DNA of 64,000 bases from Xanthostigma xanthostigma (GCA_963575645.1 OY754469.1:42180753-42244752); one strand, 5' to 3'; shown: positions 10,878 to 22,189, counted from the first letter of the stretch. Notes: generated by a model from the sequence alone, not told the origin. A program made the numbers and translations.

Positions 10878-11219
10878 TAGAGCTGTAACAAAGCGTATAT
10901 ATTCGTTACTGAGTGACGGGTACATCGTCTGACTCGAAGTAACGAATCGTTACTTACAAATTCATTTCGTTACTCGCATTTGTCGTATCCACGTCAGTTC
11001 GACTCGTTTGATGTGGTTATACGTTATACGAACGAAGACATACCGTATCACGTATGCGACGCGCCTCGATGCGATGGTACATGCTTGATGCTGTTAGTAC
11101 ACGATTGTATGTCGTATGAAAAGTAACGAGTAACGTAATGATACGAAAGTAACGGGTACTGGTTCTTTAAGTAACGAATACATACGGGTACACAATTTCT
11201 CGTTACTTTTACAGCTCTA
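10878..11219. mobile_element. hAT-type non-autonomous element, TAGAGCTGTAA ends
   Basis: Ends TAGAGCTGTAA and TTACAGCTCTA are inverted repeats, with further subterminal similarity (GTAACGA motifs repeated throughout in both orientations). The flanks TTAGCTGA (10870-10877) and TTAGCTAA (11220-11227) form an 8-bp duplication with one mismatch, the length typical of hAT elements. The inside is unusually rich in CG and in CGTTAC/GTAACG repeats for this AT-rich region, and has no coding capacity. Confidence 0.8.
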
Positions 11220-11271
11220 TTAGCTAATAATGCAGTGATGGCAGCATCCTATATAAGAGAGAAGTAATTAA

Positions 11272-11926
11272 TAATGGGTAGTATTTTAACGAATGACTGT
11301 AAATTACAATTTTGGGTGACAAAAATAATCAATTTGGGTTACTGTATTACTAAGTGAGCGATTGACTGCGCGTGACGAGAAATTAATAGTTGGGTGACTA
11401 AATTACTAAGTGAGCGACTAAATTACTAAGTGAGCGACTAAATTACTAAGTTGTTAATAGTTAATTGTTTGAACAGAACTGCGTTTTCTAAAAAATATAT
11501 ATTTCATTGACTGTCAATTAAATATACATTTTTTAAAAAACGCAGTTCTATTCAAACAATTAACTATTTAATTCGCATAACCCGTTATCGTTCACCCCGG
11601 AATTGTTTTTTTAAAAACTCCACATTTGCCCCTTCCCGTTTCACTGCGAGACAATTCGCATACCCCTTTATCAAAAAAAGCGGTGGTTTTCAATCTTCAT
11701 GAAAATGTGAGTTTTAAGTTGTAGTCTCAAAGTGAAAAAAAAATAAAAAGTAAACAAAATAAGAAGATATCTGCTTCAAAATTACCGAAGGCATTCTAGT
11801 CGCTCACTTAGTAATTTAGTCACCCAACTATTATTTTAATATCTCAAGTTATTAAAACAGTATCTCATCATCAGTCACCAAATTTATTTTTTTTTTATTC
11901 GACCGTTTTATAATTATTCCCCATTA
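11272..11926. mobile_element. Terminal-inverted-repeat element with inner palindrome and tandem repeats
   Basis: Ends TAATGGGTA and (inverted) TAATGGGGA. Subterminally, GTTGGGTGACTAAATTACTA (from about 11389) faces its inverse TAGTAATTTAGTCACCCAAC near 11810-11829. The left side holds a 20-bp unit TGAGCGACTAAATTACTAAG in tandem at 11391-11450; the right side holds one unit. The centre (11472-11556) is a separate palindrome, GAACAGAACTGCGTTTTCTA against AAACGCAGTTCTATTC. No clear target duplication was found and no protein is encoded. Confidence 0.6.
11391..11450 (+). repeat. Tandem 20-bp repeat
   Basis: Three successive units of (G/A)GTGA..GACTAAATTACTAA, the last two identical. They lie inside the 11272-11926 element and may be an expanded transposase-binding site. 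Confidence 0.7.
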
Positions 11927-13984
11927 ATAATGTTCGTAGTTCGTAACAGTTAAAAACCCCACGTCGTGCCGCCACTGTTAAGCGCACTAATTCATTTCAT
12001 TCATTTCCAACACAAAGTGCGAAGTAATTAGGCACCGTACGCTTGTCACGTTATGTCCGCCCCGTATTTTCATTAAGTCTAGCAGATCTGCTTTTTCACG
12101 GTAATTGTGTTTGGGTTGGGTGTCACACGGACTTGGCTTTTTGATATGTTATTTTTTAATTTATTCATTGTGTTTTTAACCTACATCTTCTCTCTAAGAA
12201 CATTGTCTTGTACATGTCACGACTGTTTTTTCTTTCATGTCATATTCGCTGAATGTTAGGCACTATAAAGACGCCAATTGTTGCGAAAGTACATTCTCTT
12301 TACAAGAATGATTGTTCGACTTGTCACATTTAATAATTAATGAAACTGCAGATGTCGGTTCAAATATTTTTAGATGTATTACTGTGTTATTATTAGAGTC
12401 TCTATTTTGTAGTTGTGTTTGATTTGGTTGACTATAGAGAGTCGGCTAACTGTGATCCTCCATCTCATTGAGAAATTCACACGTTGTGCTGACTTGAAAA
12501 TTTACGAATGTATGAGGATCCTTTATATGGACTACTCTATCTGGCGGCGAAACTTACAACTATAATCAGAGAAACTGTGAATCGGTATACTGATAATTGT
12601 GAATTATTATAATAAAAAGCGTTGAATAAATTAATAAATGACTTATTATGGAACCTCGTGCAAACACAAATAAAGAGTTAGTAAAAGGTTGTAATAGTAC
12701 CAGGTCATTTCAATGCATATGATTAGTTATTTTACCAAGTAAGTAGATATTATACTTAGTCTAATATTAAAAACTTAATTTATTGATTGAATAATTATTA
12801 ATAACTATTCAATCAATAAATTAAGTTATTAAATAACATTAAGAATTTTGATAGAAAAAAATATAGTTTAAAATACATTTAGACAAAATGTAAACTACTT
12901 TGTTTTTAAAATAAATAATTATTATATTATATTTACGTACCGAAAATATTGTTGGTTTTACAATATCTATTTTAAATTACTGCACAATATATAAAAACGG
13001 TCAATGACTGATATATTTGTTCTTGTTTTATCCAACAAAAATATTTACCTATATATTTTTTTAGCTCATTCATCACGAATGTCTCAGAAAAATGTGGCGT
13101 TTTTTCAGATGCCATTAAATTTAATTTGCAGTATGTATTTTATGCAACTGAAAAACTAAAAAGAGTCTCTACGTATTATATAATTAAAATGTTGATTGAT
13201 TGTGCAATGAAAAAATTTTTGAACATTTTTTAACTCTTGTTTGTCAGTGTTTACTAGATATTCTCTGTTGTTTATTATAAATAAAGATATATTTTCATAG
13301 CTCGTTATCCTTATGGATATAATTTTTTACTTCGAATTGTATAAACTCTCAAAATGTTCTGATCTTTTGAAACATTCTGTATATTCAGGTGTAGATATTC
13401 GGTGGATATGTTAGCGGCAATAAGGATTTATAATTAACACTTGTCGTTAATGATCACCTAATATTATATTTTAGGAGTATTTAAACACTTATATACAGTG
13501 TGTATTATAGTTAGGCTTGTTCAACTGTAAAAGTCTTGTATTATATTTTAATACAACTCTATAAAAAATATTTTAGCATACCATCTGCAAGGTACCTAGT
13601 AATTCAGATCAAAATCCACTTTTAACGATTTTATAATATTTTCTTTCTTTGCAGTCTCTGGATAGTTTGTAAGTAATTTGTTAGTATTTCGGTCAAATGG
13701 CTAAACGAATCAAAATCATTTTGGCAAAACGTTTGACACGTAAGTAGGAAGAGCTTTATATTGTTATTCGGCAAACTCCACGCATGATTTATCGCTTGGT
13801 CTTCATTATAGAAAATAAGTAAGTAGATATTAAACCCAATGATTAATTATATAGTTGGTTGGATTCACGAAGCTAAGGTGTGCAGAATGAAAGGTATATA
13901 ATTACAGAAATGGCGTTAGAACGGTTTAAAGATTATCCATGTGTTTGCTCTTCTGTGATTAGAAAGACCAATCACAAAAGAGCA
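11927..13984. other. No gene recognised
   Basis: Mostly AT-rich sequence. Apart from the hairpin at 12772-12827 I see no repeat ends, RNA gene or plausible coding sequence. Confidence 0.35.
12772..12827. repeat. Perfect AT-rich hairpin
   Basis: AACTTAATTTATTGATTGAA and its exact inverse flank a loop of about 14 bases. It may be a tiny palindromic MITE; no target duplication is clear. Confidence 0.7.
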
Positions 13985-14160
13985 AACTACGACCGAGCAG
14001 AGAACAGCGGCACGCTGAGAATAAAAGAAAGAAGAACAGCAGTCGTCGACACATTGTCTTTGATATGTCTACCGCAGTTGTAGACCAAACGTCGGGTAGA
14101 AATATACCAATGGTGCAGCTCGGAAACCAAGAAGATTTGGAACCAAAGATTGGTTGTGAT
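13985..14160 (+). repeat. Degenerate retroelement-like repeat with hammerhead-like relic
   Basis: ACGACCGAGCAGAGAA, GCAGTCGTCGACACATTG, GTCTACCGCAGTTGTAGAC and CGGAAACCAAGAAGATT recur at 55890-56250, and the GTCTAC...GTAGAC block also at 45302-45430. The piece at 14058-14096 reads TTGATAT, GTCTAC/GTAGAC, CAAAC, GTC, a decayed hammerhead-like order. Likely the 3' part of a LINE or Penelope-like element. Confidence 0.5.
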
Positions 14161-14342
14161 TCAATATGGTAAGCAGGCAACTAGCCCATTGATTAATAGC
14201 TTGGCCAGACCTGAGCTTTGTAGAACGCGAGATGATAATTTGGTATGTCGGTCACGTCAGATCTATGAACGCGAGTGGTTTTGCGTGAATGTGAATATAT
14301 ATTATACATACAGAGGTGGTGCAGAACTTTCAGATGCTATAC

Positions 14343-14362
14343 TGATGATGATGATGATGATG
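14343..14362 (+). repeat. (GAT)n microsatellite
   Basis: Six to seven GAT units in a row. Confidence 0.9.
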
Positions 14363-16166
14363 TGATGCTCTACGCATAGCGCGAACACATGTTCACCTGT
14401 TCCCTAGGTTAATATATTCTATGTGAAGATTATTTGAAGGCATTTTAAAATAGCCAGTAGAATGTTATTTATAAACACGTATTTACGTATATTGTGACCG
14501 TGATGGGGATCTGTACACATATTTAGTGGAGATGTGTCGTCAATATCGCTAAACATTTAGGACCAGCGCACACATGCTACTTTTTGTAAAGAAAACGCGC
14601 GATTTGACAACTGTATTGCGACTGCATCGCGATCTTGTGATTACTCAGCCACGCGAAATTTCTCGTTCAATTGTATGGAGACTTAGTCGCACTTTCGCTC
14701 GATCTAATCGATAGGCGCGTTTGTTTCACTATCGCGCGTAATCGTGAAGAATGCAACGTATAAGGAACCAATGGCGTGGCATTGCGAGAGCCTGTGTTTT
14801 CGACAATCGCAGGTTCGCGATACATCAGTTTAACGCCGTTGGTAACTGCATTTGATGATCCACAAGCGACTGAATCGCACAATCGTCGTACAAAAACAAA
14901 CGCTTTAGTACGAAAATACACTGTGTAATACCTAGGCAATGTCGAAGCGAAACATATCTTCCTACAGTAATATATTTAGCAGTTATTTCCTTTCCTTAGA
15001 AACGTTTATGAAGCAATTAAGATGCGTGCATTTAAACTACTGTAAGTTGAGTACCTATCCATTTTTTTTTTGACTCCGTTGTCATCCAGCCAATATTTTT
15101 GAGAAATGTTTTAATATCCACTTGATTCGGAGATTTGGGAATATGAGTGATGCAAAAGTTGTCTTTTATAACAAGATTTTTTACGATTCCACTCATGTTT
15201 ACTCTTTGGGTTTCGTGAAGAGGCCCTTTTGAGATAGAAGAGCCAAAAGTTACAATTTACAAAATTTCCCAGTTTTTAAAGAGCCACTAAACATTTTCGT
15301 TTCAGTATTAAAGTATATGCTTATATAGGTATAATATATATATCCGAGGACGACACGACGCGACGGGGGCGATGCGGGTGAGACGTGAGTGGAAATGATT
15401 GAGAGATAGACATGGTACTCAATCATGGATCGATTGGACGATTTTTTAGGGTTTATATAATAAAATAATTATTTTTTGCGTATGGAACTGGAAAGCCGCA
15501 ACTTTACATCAAAAGAGCCGCAGGTTGCCGACCCCTGGCCTATTTAAACTTTGACCATTTTAAAATGGGAATCACGTTAAGTCTTAAACCGGCCTTAACA
15601 GCTAGTAAAAGGATTTGTGCGTTAAATTTAATAGAATTTAAAAAAAACGAAGAATTTATGGTTATGTAGTCAAGTCACAACTCATTGATGATATATATAA
15701 ATAAACATATGACGATATAGATAAATCAGAAATATTTTGTCACACCCTTGCAGTTAAGGTTACGACTATATAAAACAAAAATAGTTGATTTATACAAAAA
15801 AAAAAAAATAGGCTTCACACTCATCTATCTAATATTATGTATAAATCAGCTGTTCATAATTAATTCTAAAACGTGGTGAACGTCATAAAATGCGGTTAAA
15901 TACATTTCACTACTTCCGTTTCTTAATTATCATGATAATATAATAAATCAATTGTCAAATTTACCTAATAAAACATATTTATAGAGAATTTAAATAACAC
16001 TGAAATGCTAGTTTACAAGTTGAAGGTTCAATGAAAAACAGTTCCAAATCGGTATAAATTTTGTGATTCAGTGGGAATTCTCAGCTAAAAATATACAAAG
16101 TCGATAGTGCAAAAAGTTATGTATGGGCTATGTAGTTTGTATTTACCATGAAAATAAAATACATAC
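14363..16166. other. No gene recognised; CG-rich block and one hAT-like end
   Basis: The block 14570-14940 is rich in CGCG-containing words and starts with CCAGCGCACACATGCTAC, which looks like a MITE end without a partner. At about 15493-15538, GAGCCGCAGGTTGCCGACCC followed by CTGG resembles the right end of a hAT element whose left end I cannot find. Confidence 0.35.
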
Positions 16167-16174
16167 ATCTAAAG

Positions 16175-16493
16175 CAGGCCTGGGCAAATGGCGGCCCGCG
16201 GGCCGGATCCGGCCCGCAGTAGGCTTTTGTCCGACTCGCGAAGCATTTTATAAATGATTATTAAGAGCGAAAATAGTTTGCCAATATAAATTGGTGCATA
16301 AACATTTTTTAAGAAAAATAGTAAATGGCAAGAGCCACAACAGACGAAAAATTCGGAAATGAAAGGACCTTTTTTTGCTCTTCAAATTTTTGTTGCGGAA
16401 ATGAAAGGACCCTTTTTGCTTTCAAAATTTTTGGCCACGGTCAAATTTTCATCAGCAATGTAGCCCGACGATCAAAAGATTTGCCCGCCCCTG
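16175..16493. mobile_element. hAT non-autonomous element, CAGGCCTGGGCAAAT family, copy 1
   Basis: Left end CAGGCCTGGGCAAATGGC and right end GATTTGCCCGCCCCTG are inverted repeats, flanked by a perfect 8-bp duplication ATCTAAAG (16167-16174 and 16494-16501). CG-rich subterminal sequence (GGCCCGCGGGCCGGATCC) follows the left end. This is the layout of hAT elements of the Charlie/Tip100 kind. A 75-codon frame across it is not a gene. A second member lies at 29747-29991. Confidence 0.92.
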
Positions 16494-16501
16494 ATCTAAA
16501 G

Positions 16502-16680
16502 GATAATCTTTTGTGTTACATAATAACATTTATTTTCATGTTATCTTTCTAGTAATCCGTAATTTTTAAGAATCCTACGGTGCCTTGAAACAGAAGATCC
16601 TATTGTTGCCATTAAAATACATTTATCCAAAATTTCTTTCGTCACCTCTTAACAATTTTTATGTAGATAGTGCAACGGAG
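16502..16680. other. No feature recognised
   Basis: Short AT-rich spacer between two repeats. Confidence 0.4.
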
Positions 16681-16685
16681 AAAAT

Positions 16686-16800
16686 AATGAGGCAATTAGA
16701 TAAGCAATGTTCCAACCTCTCTGCGAACGTTAATCGTCACAGTCATGCGCAGTAGCTTAAAACGAAACTGTTTTGTATCGATTTTGCTCGCAAACGTTCA
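16686..16800. repeat. TGTTC(C/T)AACCTCT family fragment
   Basis: ACCTCTCTGCGAACGTTAAT and CACAGTCATGCGCAGTAGCT match the left arm of the palindromic element at 52504-52680. A third fragment lies at about 58271-58375. This copy lacks a clear right arm. Confidence 0.6.
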
Positions 16801-17081
16801 TAATATTTAAGACTTGCGAGCAAAACCGTATAAAATTCTGATTGCACGCAAAAGACGATAAATTTAAGCAATAAAAATTGAAAAAAAAAATTTTTTTTTG
16901 GTAATCTCATCTATAACTTATACACTCATTCATAAAATAAAAGTTGCTCATCATATTGTGAAAGATTTTTGCGATTTACTCGAAATCAATAAAACTAAAT
17001 TTATCGGGTTTTGCATATTGTGTTTGAGGACGATTTTCACCAAAAGTTCAAGTTCAAGTTATTTTTAAAGCCTTCAGAGTG

Positions 17082-17333
17082 AAGGCCGCTCCACACGAGG
17101 CTGAATTTTGACTAAAATTTGACCACTAGTTTTCTAGCGCTGGTTTTCTTCACACGAAACGTCTTTTCAAGCTCAAGCTCAGAGCAAGCAGAAGACCTCG
17201 CAAGAAAAAGAGCGTTCTGGTTTTTAAATCTATCTTGTGAGATATAGCAGGCGATCCCGCAGTGACGTCATTTCCAGCTTCGTATCCAGCCTGCCGGCCA
17301 GCAATAGTCCAAGCGGCGTTTCCAGCGGCCTTT
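17082..17333. mobile_element. AAGGCCGC-ended palindromic MITE, copy 1
   Basis: Left end AAGGCCGCTCCACACGAGGC and right end CAGCGGCCTTTA. Internal blocks AAATCTATCTTGTGAG, GCAGTGACGTCATTTCCAGC and GCAAGCAGAAGACC are shared with copies at 31912, 36917 and 37599. No transposase is present. Confidence 0.75.
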
Positions 17334-17361
17334 ACGCTAGTCGATTAACCTTTTAATAACC

Positions 17362-17383
17362 AACGTTCCCAATTTGGGAACAT
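17362..17383. promoter_or_regulatory. Subterminal palindrome, candidate transposase-binding site 1
   Basis: Contains AACGTTCCCAATTTGGGAAC. It is the first of three near-identical copies within the element. Confidence 0.5.
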
Positions 17384-17704
17384 AGTTTCATATTGTTATA
17401 TTTTCAAGGGAAATACATTTTTTTTATGTTTTATGTATTTGCAGCCTTATTACACACTCCATTACTCTAGAAAAATTTAAAACAATACAAAAAAAAATTT
17501 TCTTATCTACTCTAAAAAATAACAAAGTTTTGAGTTTTTAGCTGTAGTGCAGTATTTTGTTTTCAGTGTGTACAAATTGAAATTTTGATAATTATTCTGA
17601 ATTATTTTGAGTAATATATCAAGATTATATAGTGTTCAAACATCTGTTAGCACTAAATGTGTCATAAATACCAATGCAGTTTTGCAAAGTGAGCAAATAA
17701 TTAG

Positions 17705-17727
17705 ATGTCCCATTTTGGGAACGTTGG
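17705..17727. promoter_or_regulatory. Internal palindrome, candidate binding site 2
   Basis: TCCCATTTTGGGAACGTTGG is the inverse orientation of the other two copies and lies about 145 bp upstream of the start codon, where a bound repressor could act. Confidence 0.45.
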
Positions 17728-17870
17728 CATGTAACGTGTTATATCTATATAATATTTATTCGTACATTTTTACACTGCGAGCAAGCTATAACTTGGATTG
17801 TACGCGTACTGTATTTGTTTTCTTTCAACGTTCAGTGCGTTTTGGCGGACATTTGGTGTTATTTACTACA

Positions 17871-18335
17871 ATGGATTGCGAAAAATTTTATGGGTAAGTA
17901 ATTCAAAACGACAAAAATTCTAATATTTGTATTATATTATTATAATATTGTAGGTCTGGTATTTCCCGATTCCGATTCCTGCGAGACGCAGTTGAAAAAT
18001 GGTGGTGGAATTTATTTTCACATGGTCTTAACATGTCTGGAATTGCTGCTTTTCGGTTTTATCAATATTTGCATCCTGATAAGAAGATGACTCATTTGGA
18101 GTTCAGAAGAAACATCGCGGTATCACTGATCAAAAGTGATGCATCTCGAAATAGATTGGGTGGACCAACAACTTCTCCTGTTCAGGACGTTCGATTTGAT
18201 GGAATCAATCACTTCTTGGGGGCTGTGTCTCAAGGAAGATGTGTCGTGTGTCAAACAAATACCAGACTTATGTGCAAAAAATGTGAGAAAAGACTCCACA
18301 AGAAAATGTGTAACGAATTTTATCACAAAAAGTGA
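17871..18335 (+). CDS. piggyBac transposase C-terminal/cysteine-rich domain protein, spliced
   Basis: Exon 1 (17871-17893) starts ATG and ends at a consensus donor GG|GTAAGT. A 60-bp AT-rich intron (17894-17953) ends TTGTAG, and exon 2 (17954-18335) continues in frame to a stop, giving 134 residues. Residues about 20-65 have the WWW...F and FRR..A.SLI pattern of the end of the piggyBac catalytic region. Residues 104-132 form the cysteine-rich zinc-binding domain: C104, C107, C115, C118, H123, C127, H132. In full-length transposases (about 550-600 residues) this domain binds subterminal DNA; the catalytic aspartates are absent here. The protein could thus bind the element's ends but not cut them. 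The intron is my inference from the splice signals and restored homology; exon 2 from 18033 is open by itself. Confidence 0.75.
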
Positions 18336-18529
18336 TGAACAATTTGAATGATAATCCTATATTTTATCTTATTTTTTATATCTTATATTACTTACAGAAT
18401 ATTTTATTTATGTATTGAGAAAATAAATATTGTTTTTACGTTATTCTACAATTTTTAGTATAATATACTACAATAATTATATAAAAATACCATACAAGTA
18501 TAAGATTAAAATTTTACCTATTACATGCC

Positions 18530-18551
18530 AACGTTCCCATTTTGGGAACAT
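18530..18551. promoter_or_regulatory. Subterminal palindrome, candidate binding site 3
   Basis: AACGTTCCCATTTTGGGAAC near the right end, same orientation as site 1. Confidence 0.5.
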
Positions 18552-18689
18552 GTCTTTTTATCAGATCCAAAAGTGGAATCGTCAAAATTTCATTACATTC
18601 CGTTATAGTAGTTTATAATTGCACAATAAACTTGTTTTTGTACAGATTTTACTATTTTAAAGCATATCCGCCATTAAAAGGTTAAAGCG

Positions 18690-19317
18690 TTTTATAAATA
18701 CACGCTTGAATCCGTAAAATTCTATTCAATCCGCGCGGTTATATGCGGCCCTGGTCAATAACAGGTGCAGAGACTGTGCTGCTCGTTTTTTTCTTCTTCT
18801 TTCGCGTCGTTCACACCAGCTTTTAGCACAAAGTGACGGTTGAAAGACTAAAGGAAACCGCAGAGCGATGCACCAGCAGCTGTGTATGGTTGTGCTTGCT
18901 CTAAAAGCTCATTCATATAATATACACAGGCGTCGTACGCACGCCACGGTATAGTTGCCGTCTTACAAACACGCTAGTTCTATTTATATTTAGATTTGTG
19001 TTGAGAATGTGAAGGTATACACACGGTTATGAAGTGCAGTTATTAATACAAGAATATCAACCGATTCTTTAAGAAATGTTCAAATTATATTGCTCTATTT
19101 GTAGGCAGCGTTCAAGTTTTGAGTCATTTATTGGAATTTATACGCAGTCAGGGTCATTGGACAGCTGTACTACACAATTTAAAATCCATAACCTCCTCTT
19201 TCTTGAAGTCGGTTAATATAATAAAGAACTAAAATATTTACATTGCATTAAAAAAGAGCGCTTTTAAATTTGACGATACAAATAATGTTTCTCGTCGGTA
19301 TAGGAAATATGTCAACT
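18690..19317. other. No gene recognised
   Basis: Contains a moderately GC-rich block (18740-18960) with weak inverted similarity (CAGCTTTTAGCACAAAG / GTGCTTGCTCTAAAAGCT). No frame of note. Confidence 0.3.
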
Positions 19318-19347
19318 GTCTAGTTTATGTAAAATAGCTAATAGGCA

Positions 19348-20133
19348 AGACGGCGAGGAGTTTTGGGTGTATTTTTCGGGCACAGGCGAGATTATTGTTG
19401 GAATCGCTTCGTTTTAGGGTGTAGTTCAATCCTCTAAGTTTGCTTACAAATTGTTGGTGTGCTTGATTTTATAATTGACAATTAGTGACGAAAATAGTGC
19501 TTTTTTCTCTATTTTCTTTAATATCTCCGTTCCTCTTGACTTTTAGTATAGCATATGCATTGAGAAAGTAGTTCCTTACGAAATTTCCTAAAAAATGAGC
19601 ACAATTGTTAACTTGCAAATAGCCCCGAAAGTTAAAAAAGCAAATGATGTCTATGTTGACCCAAACATGCATGAATAATTTTAGCGTCATCGCTCAATTG
19701 CTTCTCGAGTAATTAACGATCACTTTTTTTTGTTTCCTTAATTGCAAATTGCGCCATTTTTTTCACAAACGGGTTTCGCTGGTCGGACCAAGCCAGAAAA
19801 ATCACAAATCCATTCAACTTTAGTATCCCGTTGGAATTTTTGGAAAAAATTAATTCTAACCGATTTTATAACGATTGAATATTGGAAAAGTTATATGGTT
19901 TTATACGTTTGTCTAAAATTGGTATCGCTAAAGAGGAACGGAGATATTAAAAGAAATAGAGAAAAAAGCAATATTTTCGTCACTAATTGTCAATTATAAA
20001 ATCAAGCACACCAACAATTTGTAAGCAAACTTAGGGGGTTGAACTACACCCTAAAACGAAGCGATTCCAACAATAATCTCGCCTGTGCCCGAATAATGCA
20101 CTTTTTAATGTTTTTACCTCCTCGTCGTCTAGT
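19348..20133. mobile_element. Long inverted-repeat element
   Basis: Left arm 19348-19536 and right arm 19931-20133 are inverted copies sharing GGGCACAGGCGAGATTATTG, AATCGCTTCGTTTTAGGGTG and GACAATTAGTGACGAAAATA; the loop is 394 bp. An 85-codon frame (19742-19999) starts in the loop and runs into the right arm; I recognise no domain in it. No target duplication was identified. Confidence 0.7.
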
Positions 20134-20139
20134 CTATAA

Positions 20140-20870
20140 GTTAAGTAAATTTTTAGACGGTTTAGAGAGCCAGTTGTCGAACGTCTGTAATTTAAAATAA
20201 CTCATTTGTTCTATTACATTACGAGAATGTGTTGAGGTTTTTGTTCTTAAAGGTTTAGAATAAATACCCATAATTCCTTGTGACTATTTTCGAGACGAAT
20301 TTAAGATCAAATTTATTTCAGAGTTAAATTTATCTGTTTTTGCGCCTATTTAGATATTAAAGGAGCTAAATAAACCACAGAGCGTGTATTAAAACAATAT
20401 TTTTAGACATACTAAATTATGATGAGTGAAAAATTAATCTCAACAAGAGTGTAGTGTTACAGAAAAATTTCTTTTAACAGCTTGCAGACCACAATGAACT
20501 TATTTAAATATGATTTACAATAGACAAGCGGTATGCCAGGCCTTGCGCGTTTAACAATACAAAAATAGAATTATAATCTGATAAAAATAGATGGACAAAA
20601 ACCATACCGCGTATCTGAACACAAGATACAATACATTATTATGTCTACAAACATAAATATTCTCATATATACTCATATTTTGTACAATGTGTTTCATTTC
20701 ATAAATAAATAAGTTCAGAGAACAAACATTGGGGAACATTAAATTATTGGGTTGTGGCGGAGAGGTAATTAAAAAAGATAGTTAATTCGGTTTATAAAAT
20801 CTTTTAAATATTTGATTTATCCGTAGCAGCGTTGTCAGATAACTTTTTTACAGTTAGATCTAGTACTTAG
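20140..20870. other. No feature recognised
   Basis: AT-rich sequence without frames or repeats that I can support. Confidence 0.4.
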
Positions 20871-20875
20871 TCTAA

Positions 20876-21424
20876 GATCCGGTATTAGAAATATATACCT
20901 ACCCTCATCTGTTATTTGATGATTACAAAGATTATAAGTTAGATAATATTATATACATTGATAAATCTCATATGGGTTGCCTAGTTAAATCGCGTACCGA
21001 TGCTGTTAAATAAAATATGTTCTAATTAACTTTTTAGAATCAACTCCACCGATTTATTAATCATAAAAATCGAGCCTAAAATGCGTGAAGACACAAGGAA
21101 TTGTAATATACTATTGATTCTATACATAAATGTAGATCATGCACATAAACATTTCTTATAAATAGTAGTGTTCTGTGTACTTTGAGTTTATTTGTTTGGT
21201 TAACATTTTATTTGTGTCATATTCTCTCGTCTTAAGCTCGATTTTTATGATTAACAAATCGGGGAAGTTGATCCAAAAAAGTTAATTAGAATTTATTTTA
21301 TTTAACAGCATCGGTACGCGATTTAGCTAGGCATCCCATGTGCGACTTATCACTGTATATCTAACATATAAATCTTTGTCATCATCAAATAACAGATGAG
21401 GGTATATATTTCTAATACCGGATC
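20876..21424. mobile_element. Long inverted-repeat element, GATCCGGTATTAG ends
   Basis: Arms 20876-21075 and 21236-21424 pair over about 190-200 bp (GATCCGGTATTAGAAATATA at the ends; AATCATAAAAATCGAGC at the inner edge) with scattered differences. The loop of about 160 bp is unrelated. It has no coding capacity. Confidence 0.75.
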
Positions 21425-21429
21425 TCGCA

Positions 21430-22090
21430 CTATAGCTAAAATTTGGTATTTAAACAACAGATAAACTAGCCTCGTGAACAAACTTATAATATAACTAAAT
21501 ATTTGCTAATTAAATCAGTCGAAATAATAATGAGACGTATTAATTCAATTTTTGAAAATTTATATGCAGAAATAAAATGAATTTGTAGTTACTTTGTATT
21601 CTTCATTCTTTTTAGTTCAAGGCACATTAACAGTGCAGGTATGATAAAATATATTAAATGAATAACTAGCCGTAAAAATTTGAAAAGTCAAGTTCACTAC
21701 AGAAAAATATCTTGGTATTAGTATCTTGTCATTTTTGTGAACATTATGAATAACAGAATATTTATTTTTTAAGAAATATATAACTACAGGTTAAAGTCGA
21801 GTGCAAAAATACGAAAATTGATCAAAAATAGATTCGCAAAATTTTACACACACGCAACAAAACAAATCAACGTTATTACTTAAAAAATACAAACGTCATG
21901 GAAATTTCTATCAATCTCAAATCTTTGGCATGTGACATCATGTGATACGCACACCGGTAATAGAATATTTCTGTGGCCGCGTGACAAAGAGACCTATGTC
22001 GATTTTTAAAGACGTTTTAGGTACTGCATATAATTATTTCTAAAATAAAATAAGACACCTTCTTATTAATGATATGATACAAGGCTAAAA
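21430..22090. other. No feature recognised
   Basis: AT-rich sequence, nothing supported. Confidence 0.4.
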
Positions 22091-22096
22091 ATTTTA

Positions 22097-22182
22097 TTGC
22101 ACCCTCCCCAAGCCACAATTTAGAAAGTTAATTTATGGCCATAAATCCACTTTTTTAGGAGTGGCTTGGGGAAGGTGCAATT
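22097..22182. repeat. Short inverted repeat
   Basis: TTGCACCCTCCCCAAGCCAC pairs with GTGGCTTGGGGAAGGTGCAA across a loop of about 45 bp that itself contains ATGGCCAT. Possibly a small MITE. Confidence 0.65.
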
Positions 22183-22189
22183 GGTAAAT

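Larger units (their letters stand above)
17349..18681 (+). mobile_element. piggyBac-type element with short spliced gene
   Basis: The 1.33-kb element is flanked by TTAA on both sides (17345-17348 and 18682-18685), the target of piggyBac transposons. Its ends CCTTTTAATAACC and (inverted) CCTTTTAATGGCG form short terminal inverted repeats. A 20-bp palindrome, AACGTTCCCAATTTGGGAAC, begins 13 bp inside the left end and recurs with one change at 17706-17725 and 18530-18549. The element encodes only the C-terminal part of a transposase (17871-18335), so it is an internally deleted derivative. Confidence 0.9.

Noticed and set aside
11391-11450. Regular 20-bp repeats, considered as a CRISPR-like array
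   Set aside because: Units are directly abutting with no spacers and belong to a transposon end; the genome is eukaryotic.
14343-14362. (GAT)n run as part of an aspartate- or methionine-repeat coding sequence
   Set aside because: The covering frame ends in the repeat and has no other coding signal; it is a simple microsatellite.
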